Origin: Pseudomonas oryzihabitans
GTDB lineage: Bacteria; Pseudomonadota; Gammaproteobacteria; Pseudomonadales; Pseudomonadaceae
Assembly (NCBI RefSeq): GCF_001518815.1
Contig: NZ_CP013987.1
Location: 3,804,501-3,868,500 of the forward strand
Length of the DNA stretch: 64,000 nucleotides
Direction: 5' to 3'
The position numbers and the translations under genes were made by a program. Within the stretch, counting starts at the first letter, position 1, and each line of letters opens with the position of its first letter. The notes under the pieces are model-generated. The model saw only the letters and a list, made by a program, of their open reading frames with translations, ran no database searches and was not told the DNA's origin. This document shows, one piece after another, positions 7,977 to 16,562 of the stretch.

Positions 7977-9503
7977 ATGAGCGATAACGCCTTTCGCCCG
8001 GCGAGCCTGGTCCTCGCCACGGTGGGCCTTTCCCTGGCCACCTTCATGCAGGTGCTCGACACCACCATCGCCAACGTCGCCCTGACCACCATCTCCGGCA
8101 ACCTCGGGGTAAGTTCGGAACAGGGCACCTGGGTCATCACCGCCTTCGCCGTGAGCAACGCCATCGCCCTGCCGCTGACTGGCTGGATGGCGCGCCGCTT
8201 CGGCGAGGTCAAGCTGTTCATGGCCGCCGTGGTGCTCTTCGTCATCACCTCCTTTCTCTGCGGCATCGCCACCTCGATGCCCGAGCTGGTGATCTTCCGC
8301 GCCATGCAGGGTTTCGTCGCCGGCCCGCTCTACCCCATGGCCCAGACCCTGCTGCTGGCGATCTTTCCGGCGGCCAAGCGGGGCATGGCCCTGGCGCTCC
8401 TGGCCATGGTGACGGTGGTGGCGCCCATCATCGGGCCCATCGCCGGCGGCTGGATCACCGACAACTACAGCTGGCCGTGGATCTTCTTCATCAACATCCC
8501 CATCGGCATCTTCGCCACCCTGGTGGTCTGGAGCCAGCTGGGCAAGAAACCGGAAAAACTGGTGCACCAGCCCATCGACTACGTCGGGCTGATCCTCCTG
8601 GTGCTGGGCGTGGGTGTGTTGCAGGTGGTGCTGGACAAGGGCAACGACCTGGACTGGTTCGAATCCAACCTGATCTGCCTCGGTGCGGCCTTTTCCGCCG
8701 TGGCGCTGACCGCCCTGGTGATCTGGGAGCTGACCGACAAGCATCCCATCGTCAACCTGCGGCTGTTCCGCTATCGCAACTTCAGCTTCGGCACCCTGGC
8801 GCTGGTGCTGGGCTATTCGGGCTTCTTCGGCATCAACCTGCTGCTGCCCCAGTGGTTGCAGACCCAGCTCGGCTACACCCCGGTGTGGGCGGGCCTGGCG
8901 GCAGCGCCCATCGGCATCCTGCCGGTGATCCTCTCACCGCTGGTGGGCAAGTTCGCGCACAAGACCGACCTGCGGCTGCTGGCCGGGGGCTCCTTCCTGG
9001 TGATCGGGGCGTCGTGCTTCATGCGCGCCACCTTCAACAACGAGGTGGACTATCGCCACATCGCCGAGGTACAGACCTTCATGGGCCTGGGCGTGGCGCT
9101 GTTCTTCATGCCCACCACCAGCATCCTGCTGTCCAGCCTCAAGCCGTCGGAGCTGGCGGACGGCGGCGGCCTGGCGACCTTTCTGCGGGTCCTGGGCGGC
9201 AGCTTCGCCTCCTCCCTGACCACCTGGCTCTGGCAGCGCCGCGCCATCCATCACCATGCCCAGCTGACCGAGGACGTCACCGCCTACAGCCCGGCCACCC
9301 AGCATTACCTGGACGCCCTCGGCGGTCCGTCGCAGCAGGCCTATGCCCAGCTGGACAAGGTGGTGGAGAGCCAGGCCTACATGCTCTCCACGGTGGACTA
9401 CTTCACCCTGCTTGGCTGGATCTTCATGGGCCTGTTCCTGATCATCTGGCTGGCCAAGCCGCCGTTCGCGGCCAAGCCGGGCGCCGGTGGCGGCGATCAC
9501 TGA
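7977..9503 (+). CDS. EmrB-like drug efflux MFS transporter (DHA2, 14 TM)
   Basis: A 508-residue major facilitator of the DHA2 (EmrB/QacA) family with about fourteen hydrophobic segments. The family motif LDTTIANVAL lies in TM1, and the motif C-like GPIAGGWI in TM5. It is the proton-driven inner-membrane pump of the tripartite exporter encoded by the three preceding genes, and the last gene of the operon: a strong hairpin follows six bases after the stop. Length agrees with EmrB (about 510). Expression is presumably released when the MarR repressor binds its ligand. Confidence 0.95.
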   Translation: MSDNAFRPASLVLATVGLSLATFMQVLDTTIANVALTTISGNLGVSSEQGTWVITAFAVSNAIALPLTGWMARRFGEVKLFMAAVVLFVITSFLCGIATSMPELVIFRAMQGFVAGPLYPMAQTLLLAIFPAAKRGMALALLAMVTVVAPIIGPIAGGWITDNYSWPWIFFINIPIGIFATLVVWSQLGKKPEKLVHQPIDYVGLILLVLGVGVLQVVLDKGNDLDWFESNLICLGAAFSAVALTALVIWELTDKHPIVNLRLFRYRNFSFGTLALVLGYSGFFGINLLLPQWLQTQLGYTPVWAGLAAAPIGILPVILSPLVGKFAHKTDLRLLAGGSFLVIGASCFMRATFNNEVDYRHIAEVQTFMGLGVALFFMPTTSILLSSLKPSELADGGGLATFLRVLGGSFASSLTTWLWQRRAIHHHAQLTEDVTAYSPATQHYLDALGGPSQQAYAQLDKVVESQAYMLSTVDYFTLLGWIFMGLFLIIWLAKPPFAAKPGAGGGDH

Positions 9504-9508
9504 GCAGC

Positions 9509-9534
9509 GGCCCTGGCTCTCGCGAGCCAGGGCC
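9509..9534 (+). terminator. Terminator-like hairpin after efflux operon
   Basis: GGCCCTGGCTC, loop TCGC, GAGCCAGGGCC: a perfect 11-bp GC-rich stem beginning 5 bp after the pump stop. It lacks a T-tract, but its position between convergent genes fits a transcription stop or 3' protective hairpin. Confidence 0.6.
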
Positions 9535-9600
9535 CCATGAGCCCTGAACGGTTTCGACGCAGTTTGCCCACCACCCAGCCGGTCGCCAGCCCGCTGACGA

Positions 9601-9975
9601 TCAGGGTGCGCTGTGTTGGGTCTGCAGATAGTCGGCGATATCGCGCAGATCCTCGGCATCGCCGATGCCCCAGAACCTCATCTTGGTGCCCGGCACCTTC
9701 TGCTCGGGATCACGCAAGAAGGCCGCCAGGGCCTCGCGATCCCAGGCGAAGCCGGCCTGGCGCATGGCCTCGGAGTAGTGGTAGCCCGGGAGGCTACCGG
9801 CCTGGCGACCGAAGAGGTCGTTGAGCTGGGGACCGAAACCGGATTGAGCGCTCGGCCCTACCGAATGGCAGTTATGGCAGCGCCGCAGGAAGAGATTGCG
9901 GCCGTTATCGGCGTCGGCCCAGGCCAGTTCACTACCGAGCAATGCCAGCACGACCAGCCCAGCCAGGCCCTTCAT
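9601..9975 (-). CDS. Class I c-type cytochrome, secreted
   Basis: A 124-residue monohaem cytochrome c. A signal peptide ([20 protein letters not shown]) precedes the haem site C33-H-N-C36-H37; Met99 in VPGTKMRF is the likely sixth ligand. The layout ([34 protein letters not shown]) is that of cytochrome c-550/c2-like periplasmic electron carriers. ATG 9975 is used because it overlaps the mutM stop as ATGA and directly opens the signal peptide; the longer frame would add MPEMPA. It is thus translationally coupled to mutM. Its electron donor or acceptor is not evident. Confidence 0.9.
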   Translation of the reverse strand: MKGLAGLVVLALLGSELAWADADNGRNLFLRRCHNCHSVGPSAQSGFGPQLNDLFGRQAGSLPGYHYSEAMRQAGFAWDREALAAFLRDPEQKVPGTKMRFWGIGDAEDLRDIADYLQTQHSAP

Positions 9976-10784
9976 CGCTGGCATTTCCGGCAATAGACGC
10001 TGGCGCGCTGGCCCAGGCGGATCTCCTGCAGGCCCGTCCCACAGACCTTGCAGAATTCGCCCTTGCGCCCGTAGACGAACAGCTCCTGCTTGAAATAGCC
10101 CGGCGCCCCGTCGCCCCCGATGAAGTCGCGCAGGGTGGTGCCGCCGCTCTCGATGGAACGCGCCAGCACCTTCTTGATCTCCTCGGCCAGGCGATCGTAG
10201 CGCGCTCGGGAAACGCTGCCGGCCGCCCGGCGGGGGTCGATGCCGGCGGCGAACAGCGCCTCGGCGGCGTAGATGTTGCCTACCCCCACCACCACGGCGT
10301 TGTCCATGATGAAGGGCTTGACCGCCATGCTGCGCCCACGTGACAGCTCGAACAGCCGACCGCCGTCGAAGGCCTCGGTCAGGGGCTCGGGCCCCAGTTT
10401 GCTGAGCAGCACATGGGCATGGGGATCCTGGGTCCAGAGCAGCGCACCGAAACGGCGCGGATCGGTGTAGCGCAACGACAGCCCGGACTCCAACTCGATG
10501 TCGACATGCTCGTGCTTGGCCGGTGGCTGATCCGCCGGCACCAGGCGCAGGCTGCCGGACATGCCCAGGTGGCCGATCAGGGTGCCGCTCTCGGCGCGAA
10601 TCAGCAGATACTTGGCACGCCGCTCCACGGCCTCGATGCGCTGACCGGAGAGGCGCACGTCCAGGTCTTCGGGGACGGGCCAGCGTAGCCGACCATCGCG
10701 GACAATGACCCGGCGCACGCGTTGACCGACGACATGGGGCTCGATGCCCCGGCGAGTGGTTTCGACTTCAGGTAATTCGGGCAT
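9972..10784 (-). CDS. mutM: Formamidopyrimidine-DNA glycosylase (Fpg/MutM)
   Basis: A 270-residue bifunctional glycosylase/AP lyase that removes 8-oxoguanine and ring-opened purines. The catalytic N terminus is [13 protein letters not shown], where Pro2 becomes the Schiff-base nucleophile and Glu3 the acid. The C terminus holds the zinc finger CxxC-x16-CxxC (from CKVCG to YCRKC), and the helix-two-turn-helix region contains [15 protein letters not shown]. Length is standard. It is followed by the overlapping cytochrome gene and preceded by the HDOD gene 26 bp upstream, in the same direction. Confidence 0.98.
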   Translation of the reverse strand: MPELPEVETTRRGIEPHVVGQRVRRVIVRDGRLRWPVPEDLDVRLSGQRIEAVERRAKYLLIRAESGTLIGHLGMSGSLRLVPADQPPAKHEHVDIELESGLSLRYTDPRRFGALLWTQDPHAHVLLSKLGPEPLTEAFDGGRLFELSRGRSMAVKPFIMDNAVVVGVGNIYAAEALFAAGIDPRRAAGSVSRARYDRLAEEIKKVLARSIESGGTTLRDFIGGDGAPGYFKQELFVYGRKGEFCKVCGTGLQEIRLGQRASVYCRKCQR

Positions 10785-10810
10785 GGAGGTCCAGGACGAT
10801 TGCAGGTGCC

Positions 10811-11698
10811 TTAGTAATTGATCCGGCCACTGCCCATTTCAAGGATCGTCTCCTTGAGCGACTCGAAGTCGTACTCGGACAGGCCGACGTGATCCAGCAC
10901 CCGCGGCGCGATGGCCTGCCACTCGTGATCCTCGTCCTGGCCGCCCAGGGCGCGATAGCAGCGGCAGATGTGCTCGGCCATCTTCAGCAGCGCCAGCAGA
11001 TTCTTGATCTGGATGTCGGTGGTCGAGTCCTCGTCGAAGACGGACTGGGCATTGTGATGGTTGGCGATGGCCTGGCCCACGTGCTCCGGCAGGCGCCAGG
11101 ACCGCGAGATGAAATACCCCACCACGGCGTGGTTGGTGTTGAACATGCGGTTCTCCACGTCCACCACTCGTACCTGCTCGTTAACGCTGGCATAGGCCTC
11201 CTCCAGTACCGCCATGTAGCTGGGGAAACGCTTGAGCATCAACGGGATGCCGCAGTTGTGGAACAGACCCAGGGCATAGGCTTCGTCGGGGGTCGGATAG
11301 CCGGTCTTCTTGGCCAGGCTCAGGCAGGTCTCGGCTACATCCTGGGCGGTATCCCAGAAGCGGTTGAGAATGACGATGGTCTCGTCGGTGAGCTCCCCCT
11401 TGATCGACTGGGCGTTGATCAGGTTGATGACCGACTGGCTGCCCAGCAGATTGACCGCCCGCTGGATCGAGGTGATGCGATTGCTCAGGCCGAAGTACGG
11501 CGAGTTCACCAACTTGAGCAAGGCGCCCGACAGCCCCGGGTCCTGGCCGATCAGACGGGAAATGACCTTGAGATCCGGGCTGGGCATGAGCTGTTCGAGC
11601 TGCAAATCCACCATGATCTGTGGCTGCGGAGGAATGCTGATGCCTTGCAGAGCCTGACGGATCTGCTCCTCGGTCAGCTGAGGGGACGCTTGGGACAT
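10811..11698 (-). CDS. HDOD domain signalling protein
   Basis: A 295-residue protein made almost entirely of an HDOD domain (a metal-dependent hydrolase-related HD domain usually without catalytic function). Typical segments are LPPQP-like [51 protein letters not shown] and [14 protein letters not shown]. Such proteins often connect to second-messenger or stress signalling in Pseudomonas; no GGDEF or EAL partner is fused here. It sits upstream of mutM on the same strand and diverges from the PfpI-family gene; a similar arrangement is seen in other pseudomonads. The role is unknown. Confidence 0.9.
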   Translation of the reverse strand: MSQASPQLTEEQIRQALQGISIPPQPQIMVDLQLEQLMPSPDLKVISRLIGQDPGLSGALLKLVNSPYFGLSNRITSIQRAVNLLGSQSVINLINAQSIKGELTDETIVILNRFWDTAQDVAETCLSLAKKTGYPTPDEAYALGLFHNCGIPLMLKRFPSYMAVLEEAYASVNEQVRVVDVENRMFNTNHAVVGYFISRSWRLPEHVGQAIANHHNAQSVFDEDSTTDIQIKNLLALLKMAEHICRCYRALGGQDEDHEWQAIAPRVLDHVGLSEYDFESLKETILEMGSGRINY

Positions 11699-11855
11699 GG
11701 AGGCTACTCTGCGATGGATGTCGCAAATTTACTCTGCGCCGTCCGCCGATGCCATCGGGCGCGACGAAGGAACTTCAGGGGGGTAAAGCGAGACGGATTT
11801 AGGAGCGCTGGCAAAAGGCTAGCCCGACCGAATTCCAATCGAGGTATCCGCAACC

Positions 11856-12395
11856 ATGGCTACATCCCTGAACGGCAAGAAAATCGCCATCCTGGTCACC
11901 GACGGCTTCGAGCAGGCCGAGCTCACCGGCCCAAAAGAGGCCTTGGAACAGGTAGGTGCCCAGACCCACATCATCTCCGCCGAGAGCGGCCAGGTGCAGG
12001 GCTGGGACGGCACCGAGCCGGCCGACAGCTTTCCGGTGGACCTTACCTTCGCTGAGGCCAATGCCGGTGACTATGACGCCGTGCTGTTGCCCGGGGGCGT
12101 GGTCAACGCCGACACCATCCGCATCGACACCCAGGCTCAGCAGCTGACCAAGCAGATCGCCGATGCCGGCAAGCCGGTGGCCGTCATCTGCCATGGCGCC
12201 TGGCTGCTGATCTCCGCCGGCCTGGTGCAGGGCAAGACCATGACCAGCTGGCCCTCGCTGACCGACGACCTCAAGAACGCTGGCGCCACCTGGCAGGACC
12301 AGGAGGTCATCGTCGACGGTCAACTGGTGAGCAGCCGCAAGCCAGACGACATTCCAGCCTTCAATCGCGAGTTCATCAAGCTGCTCGCAGGCTGA
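11856..12395 (+). CDS. pfpI: DJ-1/PfpI family protein (YhbO-like)
   Basis: A 179-residue class I glutamine-amidotransferase-like protein. The nucleophile elbow AVICHGAWL gives Cys112-His113, and LLPGG at 77-81 and GFEQAEL at 17-23 are the other conserved parts. The family includes PfpI protease and YhbO, which have been credited with protease, glyoxalase III or protein deglycase activity and with stress protection; which activity applies cannot be read from the sequence. Cytoplasmic, no signal. The start MATSLNGKKIAIL follows a weak ribosome site. A terminator with additional complementary segments lies after the stop (see 12407-12507). Confidence 0.92.
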   Translation: MATSLNGKKIAILVTDGFEQAELTGPKEALEQVGAQTHIISAESGQVQGWDGTEPADSFPVDLTFAEANAGDYDAVLLPGGVVNADTIRIDTQAQQLTKQIADAGKPVAVICHGAWLLISAGLVQGKTMTSWPSLTDDLKNAGATWQDQEVIVDGQLVSSRKPDDIPAFNREFIKLLAG

Positions 12396-12406
12396 TACCC
12401 GGGGAA

Positions 12407-12479
12407 TGGCACTTTGATCTCATAAGACGGAACTATGGCAAAGTGCCAGAGTCTTATCGAGTGCCCCCAAAGCACTTTT
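12407..12479 (+). ncRNA. Candidate structured RNA / 3' UTR with alternative pairings
   Basis: Between the PfpI stop and a terminator lie interlocking complementary segments. TGGCACTTTG (12407-12416) pairs perfectly with CAAAGTGCCA (12439-12448). ATAAGAC (12422-12428), inside that loop, pairs with GTCTTAT (12451-12457) beyond it. GCACTTT (12472-12478) can also pair with AAAGTGC (12440-12446), while AGTGC (12460-12464) can pair with GCACT (12472-12476). These choices exclude one another, as in an attenuator or a regulatory RNA. It may be the PfpI 3' UTR or a separate sRNA. No promoter was identified, and no known family is recognised. Confidence 0.4.
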
Positions 12480-12508
12480 AGCCCGCCCTGCCCGGCGGGC
12501 TTTCTTTT
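12480..12508 (+). terminator. Rho-independent terminator
   Basis: AGCCCGCC, loop CTGCCC, GGCGGGCT followed by TTCTTTT. A textbook intrinsic terminator for rightward transcription, 84 bp after the PfpI-family stop. Confidence 0.85.
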
Positions 12509-12697
12509 GCCCGCCGTTTGGCCTGGAAGCCTGGGTACGGCCGTGCGAGCCAGGTTTAGACCGCCCTACAAAACGCTAAAGAAACGAAGGGGACTCGCGC
12601 CCGCATTTACATCAGGTAACTGAGCAGTGTTCTGGGGCGGCCCAGGCTATTGAGCCGGGGCGTTTTCAACAGCGCAGCGGATCATGGACAGGCTTTC
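12509..12697. other. Gene-free spacer after the pfpI terminator
   Basis: This remainder of the 302-bp gap between the PfpI and Lon-N-like genes contains a short rightward frame (12435-12623) with no ribosome site and no recognisable product, running through the terminator. I see no gene, promoter or clear hairpin in it. Confidence 0.5.
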
Positions 12698-13288
12698 TCA
12701 GGCCTGGAAATCGTCCTGCAGATCCACCAGATGGCGTTCGATAGCGGCCAGGCGCTGGCCCTGATCGCTCATGCCCAGCCAATCCAGCTTGAGATGGGCC
12801 TCGAACGGCAACAGGTAGGCCAGCTGGCAGCCCAGCGCCTGACGGTCGGCGACCTGGCCGCCCATGTCCAGACTGGCCACCAGGGGATGCTGGGCCAAGG
12901 CCGCCAGCAGCGCCATCAGATCGGCGTCGGCATCGCGCAGCGGCTGGGGATCGGTTTCAGCCAGCCATTCCACCTCGCCCACCACCAGGTGATCGGCCTG
13001 TTCTTCCTGGCTCAACAGGCGAAAGCGCCGACCGCCTTCGATGCGAATGCCCAGGAGACCATTGCTCTGTTGCTGCCAGTCACGGATCAGCGCCTCGCAG
13101 CCAAAGGCACCCAGCCGATTCGGCGCGGCACCGGTCTCGCGGCCTTCGAGGATGGTTACCACGCCAAAGCTGCTGCCCTGCTTGAGGCAGCGGCCGAGCA
13201 TGTCCAGATAGCGGGCTTCGAACAGTTGCAGATCGAGACGGCAACCGGGAAACAGGGTGGTGTTCAGCGGAAACAGGGGCAGCGTCAT
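12698..13288 (-). CDS. Lon N-terminal substrate-binding domain protein
   Basis: A 196-residue protein that corresponds to the N-terminal (PUA-like) domain of Lon protease without the ATPase and protease domains. Visible motifs are LPLFPLNTTLFPGCRLDLQLFEARYLDML and GSSFGVVTILEG. Start 13288 is set by a good ribosome site (GGAGG six bases upstream) and by the family N terminus; the longer frame upstream is a shadow. Such stand-alone proteins are common in Pseudomonas, and their partner is unknown. The gene is separated by 88 bp from the PqiC-like gene, same strand, so co-transcription is possible. Confidence 0.88.
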   Translation of the reverse strand: MTLPLFPLNTTLFPGCRLDLQLFEARYLDMLGRCLKQGSSFGVVTILEGRETGAAPNRLGAFGCEALIRDWQQQSNGLLGIRIEGGRRFRLLSQEEQADHLVVGEVEWLAETDPQPLRDADADLMALLAALAQHPLVASLDMGGQVADRQALGCQLAYLLPFEAHLKLDWLGMSDQGQRLAAIERHLVDLQDDFQA

Positions 13289-13376
13289 GAAACCTCCGAG
13301 GCCTGATGGTCCTGCTGGATAGAGCGTCGAGCGCCGTCGGCTGCTCCCGCGCGGCGACGCGCGGGGCCTTGCCGGC

Positions 13377-14084
13377 TCAGAAGCGGTAGACCTCGGCGCC
13401 GGTGCGAATCGGCACCACGGCTGGCAACGTTGGCCGGGCCTGGGCCTCTTCCACGAGTTTCTTCGGTTCCTTGCGTGCGACCTCGCTGTCGCGCCGACCA
13501 CGCTGGGCGACCTTGGTGAGATCCGTGGCGAGACGCGCGGCCAGTTGCTGCAGCAACTCGCCTTGCGCCCGCACCTGGGCGGCACGATCACCGCCCTGAC
13601 GCCCTTGCAGGTGTACCACCTCGGTGTCCAGCAGGCGCCCCTGGCCGTCACGTAGTTGCCAGCTGGCGTCCAGGGCAGCGGGAGCCTGGTCCCCGGCGTC
13701 GAGGCGGGTCACCACCAGCTCCACCCGGTATTGCGGATCGAAGCCCTCGGGCTGCTCGCCCACTACGACCCGACCGCTGTTCAGGCGGCTGGCGAGCTGG
13801 CGTTGCAGCAACTGGCGTACGTTGGCGTCAAGCGGACCGGCCCAGTGATCGCGAGTGGCCTTGAGGCTGCCGTCAGGCTGGCGCTCCAGCAGCACGTCAC
13901 GCTGCAGGTAGTCGGCCAGTTGCAGGTTTTCGATCCACACCGCAAGGCCACGCGCGCTGTTCGCGGGCGTACGCGCGTTACCGCCGTCGAGTTGATAGTA
14001 GTGGCTGGGGCCAAGGCTGGCACAGCCGCCGAGGCCGGCCAGCAGGCTAACGAGCGCCAGCCTGGCGAGACACATCCGTTTCAT
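13377..14084 (-). CDS. pqiC: PqiC-family lipoprotein (ABC-type transport auxiliary component)
   Basis: A 235-residue outer-membrane lipoprotein: signal peptide ending LAGLGGC (lipidated Cys21), then the family opening SHYYQLDG and the segment VWIENLQLADYLQRDVLL. PqiC binds the PqiB tube that carries lipids between inner and outer membrane. No pqiA or pqiB gene is in the window, so the partner would be encoded elsewhere. It is encoded in the same direction as and 85 bp after parC. The C terminus carries an extra charged tail (about 190-235, ARKEPKKLVEEAQ) ending GAEVYRF. Family call firm, exact orthology less so. Confidence 0.8.
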   Translation of the reverse strand: MKRMCLARLALVSLLAGLGGCASLGPSHYYQLDGGNARTPANSARGLAVWIENLQLADYLQRDVLLERQPDGSLKATRDHWAGPLDANVRQLLQRQLASRLNSGRVVVGEQPEGFDPQYRVELVVTRLDAGDQAPAALDASWQLRDGQGRLLDTEVVHLQGRQGGDRAAQVRAQGELLQQLAARLATDLTKVAQRGRRDSEVARKEPKKLVEEAQARPTLPAVVPIRTGAEVYRF

Positions 14085-14169
14085 CGAGGCTCTCTCTCGA
14101 CGGGCGCCATGGCCCGGCGAGTCCTGGTCGAAAAAATCCGGCCTATGCTAGCGGCTGACCGCAGGCGGC

Positions 14170-16422
14170 TCAAGTTTCCACCTGCAGCGAGTCCACCCGC
14201 TGGAAGCCACGCGGCAGCTTGTTGCCTCGCCGCCCGCGCTCGGCACGGTAATGTTCCAGGTCGCTGCCCTTGAGGGTATAGGGCCGCTTGCCCGCCTGCA
14301 GGGTGAGGGACGCGCCGGCCGGGACCACGGCCAGATCGACTACGTATTCCTCACGCTTGGCCACCCGCTCGCCAGGGATGGAAATCAGCTTGTTGCCCTT
14401 GCCCTTGGCCAGCTGTGGCAGCTCGGTGATAGCGAATACCAGCAGGCGCCCCTCGTTGGTGACCACCGCGATGGAGGTGTCCTCCAGGGAGGCCACCGGC
14501 TTCGGAGACAGCACCTTGGCACCGTTGGGCAGGCTGATCAGCGCCTTGCCGGCCTTGTTCTTGGCCTGCAGGTCCTCGCCCTTGACCACGAAGCCGTAGC
14601 CGGCATCCGAGGCCAGTACATAGAGGCTGCTGTCGTCCGGCAGGAGCAGACACTCGAAGCTGGCCCCTGGCGGCGGCGTCAGGCGTCCGGTCAGGGGTTC
14701 GCCCTGACCCCGCGCCGACGGCAGGGAGTGAGCCGCGACCGAATAGCTGCGCCCGGTGGAGTCGATGAAGACGGCGAACTGATTGGAGCGGCCCAGGGCT
14801 GCCGCCTTGAAGCCGTCGCCGGCCTTGTAGGACAGCCCGGTCGGATCGACGTCATGGCCCTTGGCCTGGCGCACCCAGCCCTTCTCGGACAGCACCACGG
14901 TCACCGGCTCGGTGGGCATGAGTTCGGTTTCGGACAGGGCCTTGGCCTCGGCACGCACGACGATGGGCGAGCGACGAGCGTCGCCGTAGGTCTCGGCGTC
15001 CTTGATCAATTCGTCGCGGACCAGATTGCGCAGCTTCTTGTCGCTGCCCAGCAGGGTCTGCAGGCGCTTCTGCTCCTTGAGCAGCTCGGCCTGTTCGCCA
15101 CGGATCTTCATCTCTTCCAGCCGCGCCAGCTGGCGCAGGCGGGTTTCGAGGATGTAGTCGGCCTGGTCCTCGGAGAGCTCGAAACGGGCCATCAATGCCT
15201 GCCTGGGATGCTCTTCGGTACGGATGATGTGGATCACCTCGTCCAGGTTGAGAAAGGCGATCAGCAGGCCGTCCAGCAGGTGCAGGCGGCGGTTGACCTT
15301 GTCCAGGCGGAACTGCAGGCGGCGACGCACCGTGCCGATGCGATAGATCAGCCACTCCTGGAGGATCTGCCGGAGGTCCTTGACCTGGGGCTTGCCGTCC
15401 AGGCCGATGACGTTGAGGTTGACCCGGTAGCTGGATTCAAGATCGGTGGTGGCGAACAGGTGCTGCATCAGTTCGTCGGCATCGATGCGGTTGGAGCGCG
15501 GCACGATGACGATGCGGGTCGGGTTCTCGTGGTCCGACTCGTCACGCAGGTCGGCCACCATGGGCAGCTTCTTGGCCTGCATCTGGGCGGCGATCTGCTC
15601 CAGCACCTTGGAACCGGAGACCTGGTGCGGCAGTGCGGTGATGACCACGTCGCCGTCTTCACGGCGGTAGACGGCACGCATGCGCACCGAGCCGCGCCCG
15701 GTCTCGTAGATTTTGCGCAGGTCGGCGGGTGGCGTGATGATCTCGGCTTCGGTGGGGAAGTCCGGACCCGGCACATGCTCGAGGAGTTCGGGAATCCCGG
15801 CGATGGGATCGTCCAGCAGGCGCACGCAGGCAGCCGCCACCTCACGCAGGTTGTGCGGCGGGATATCGGTGGCCATGCCCACGGCGATGCCGGTGGTGCC
15901 GTTGAGCAGCAGGTTGGGCAGGCGTGCCGGCAGCACCGCCGGTTCGTTCAGGGTGCCATCGAAGTTGGGCACCCAGTCCACGGTGCCCTGCCCCAGTTCA
16001 TTGAGCAGCACCTCGGAATAGCGCGACAGCCGCGCCTCGGTATAGCGCATGGCGGCAAAGGACTTGGGATCGTCCGGCGCGCCCCAGTTGCCCTGGCCGT
16101 CCACCAGCGGATAGCGATAGGAGAACGGCTGGGCCATCAGCACCATGGCTTCGTAGCAGGCCGAGTCGCCATGGGGGTGGTACTTACCGAGCACGTCACC
16201 CACGGTACGGGCGGATTTCTTGTGCTTGGCGTCGGCATCCAGGCCCAGTTCGCTCATGGCATAGATGATGCGGCGCTGGACCGGCTTGAGACCGTCGCCG
16301 ATGTGCGGCAGGGCGCGGTCCATGATGACGTACATGGAGTAGTTCAGGTACGCCTGCTCGGTGAAGTCGGCCAACGAACGGCGTTCGACGCCATCCAGGC
16401 TCAGGTCGAGGGGTGCACTCAT
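14170..16422 (-). CDS. parC: DNA topoisomerase IV subunit A
   Basis: A 750-residue type IIA topoisomerase subunit that decatenates daughter chromosomes together with ParE. The catalytic tyrosine is Tyr127 in [11 protein letters not shown]. The quinolone-resistance region reads [14 protein letters not shown] with Ser87 and Glu91, the residues of the quinolone-sensitive form (Ser80 and Glu84 in E. coli numbering). The C-terminal beta-pinwheel follows from about residue 500. Length is standard. It is separated from parE, same strand and upstream, by 140 bp that hold an inverted REP pair. Confidence 0.98.
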   Translation of the reverse strand: MSAPLDLSLDGVERRSLADFTEQAYLNYSMYVIMDRALPHIGDGLKPVQRRIIYAMSELGLDADAKHKKSARTVGDVLGKYHPHGDSACYEAMVLMAQPFSYRYPLVDGQGNWGAPDDPKSFAAMRYTEARLSRYSEVLLNELGQGTVDWVPNFDGTLNEPAVLPARLPNLLLNGTTGIAVGMATDIPPHNLREVAAACVRLLDDPIAGIPELLEHVPGPDFPTEAEIITPPADLRKIYETGRGSVRMRAVYRREDGDVVITALPHQVSGSKVLEQIAAQMQAKKLPMVADLRDESDHENPTRIVIVPRSNRIDADELMQHLFATTDLESSYRVNLNVIGLDGKPQVKDLRQILQEWLIYRIGTVRRRLQFRLDKVNRRLHLLDGLLIAFLNLDEVIHIIRTEEHPRQALMARFELSEDQADYILETRLRQLARLEEMKIRGEQAELLKEQKRLQTLLGSDKKLRNLVRDELIKDAETYGDARRSPIVVRAEAKALSETELMPTEPVTVVLSEKGWVRQAKGHDVDPTGLSYKAGDGFKAAALGRSNQFAVFIDSTGRSYSVAAHSLPSARGQGEPLTGRLTPPPGASFECLLLPDDSSLYVLASDAGYGFVVKGEDLQAKNKAGKALISLPNGAKVLSPKPVASLEDTSIAVVTNEGRLLVFAITELPQLAKGKGNKLISIPGERVAKREEYVVDLAVVPAGASLTLQAGKRPYTLKGSDLEHYRAERGRRGNKLPRGFQRVDSLQVET

Positions 16423-16460
16423 GGGAGTCCTTTGGTGTTACGTCTTTGATCGGGGGGCCC

Positions 16461-16545
16461 GGTCCATCGCGGTCATGGACCGCTCCTACAGGCGCTCGAT
16501 ACACCTGTAGGAGCGGTCGCTGCGGCGAACCGCCATGACCGCGAT
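16461..16545. repeat. REP pair (BIME), GTAGGAGCGG family
   Basis: Two inverted copies: one on the minus strand (foot CTAC at 16486-16489, GTAGGAGCGGTCCATGACC in minus sense), one on the plus strand from 16507 (GTAGGAGCGGTCGCTGCGG, then CCGCCATGACCGCG). GTAG at the foot of a hairpin is the signature of REPs mobilised by RAYT transposases. The pair lies between parE and parC. Confidence 0.8.
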
Positions 16546-16562
16546 AGGCGCAGCCAACATAT

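Noticed and set aside
9535-9600. Minus-strand frame past the cytochrome stop with a membrane-like stretch ([17 protein letters not shown])
   Set aside because: It looks like a small TM peptide but has no start codon or ribosome site of its own and runs into the terminator hairpin; could be chance or a decayed gene.
12435-12623. 62-residue plus-strand ORF after pfpI
   Set aside because: It runs through an intrinsic terminator and structured segments, lacks a ribosome site and has no recognisable composition.
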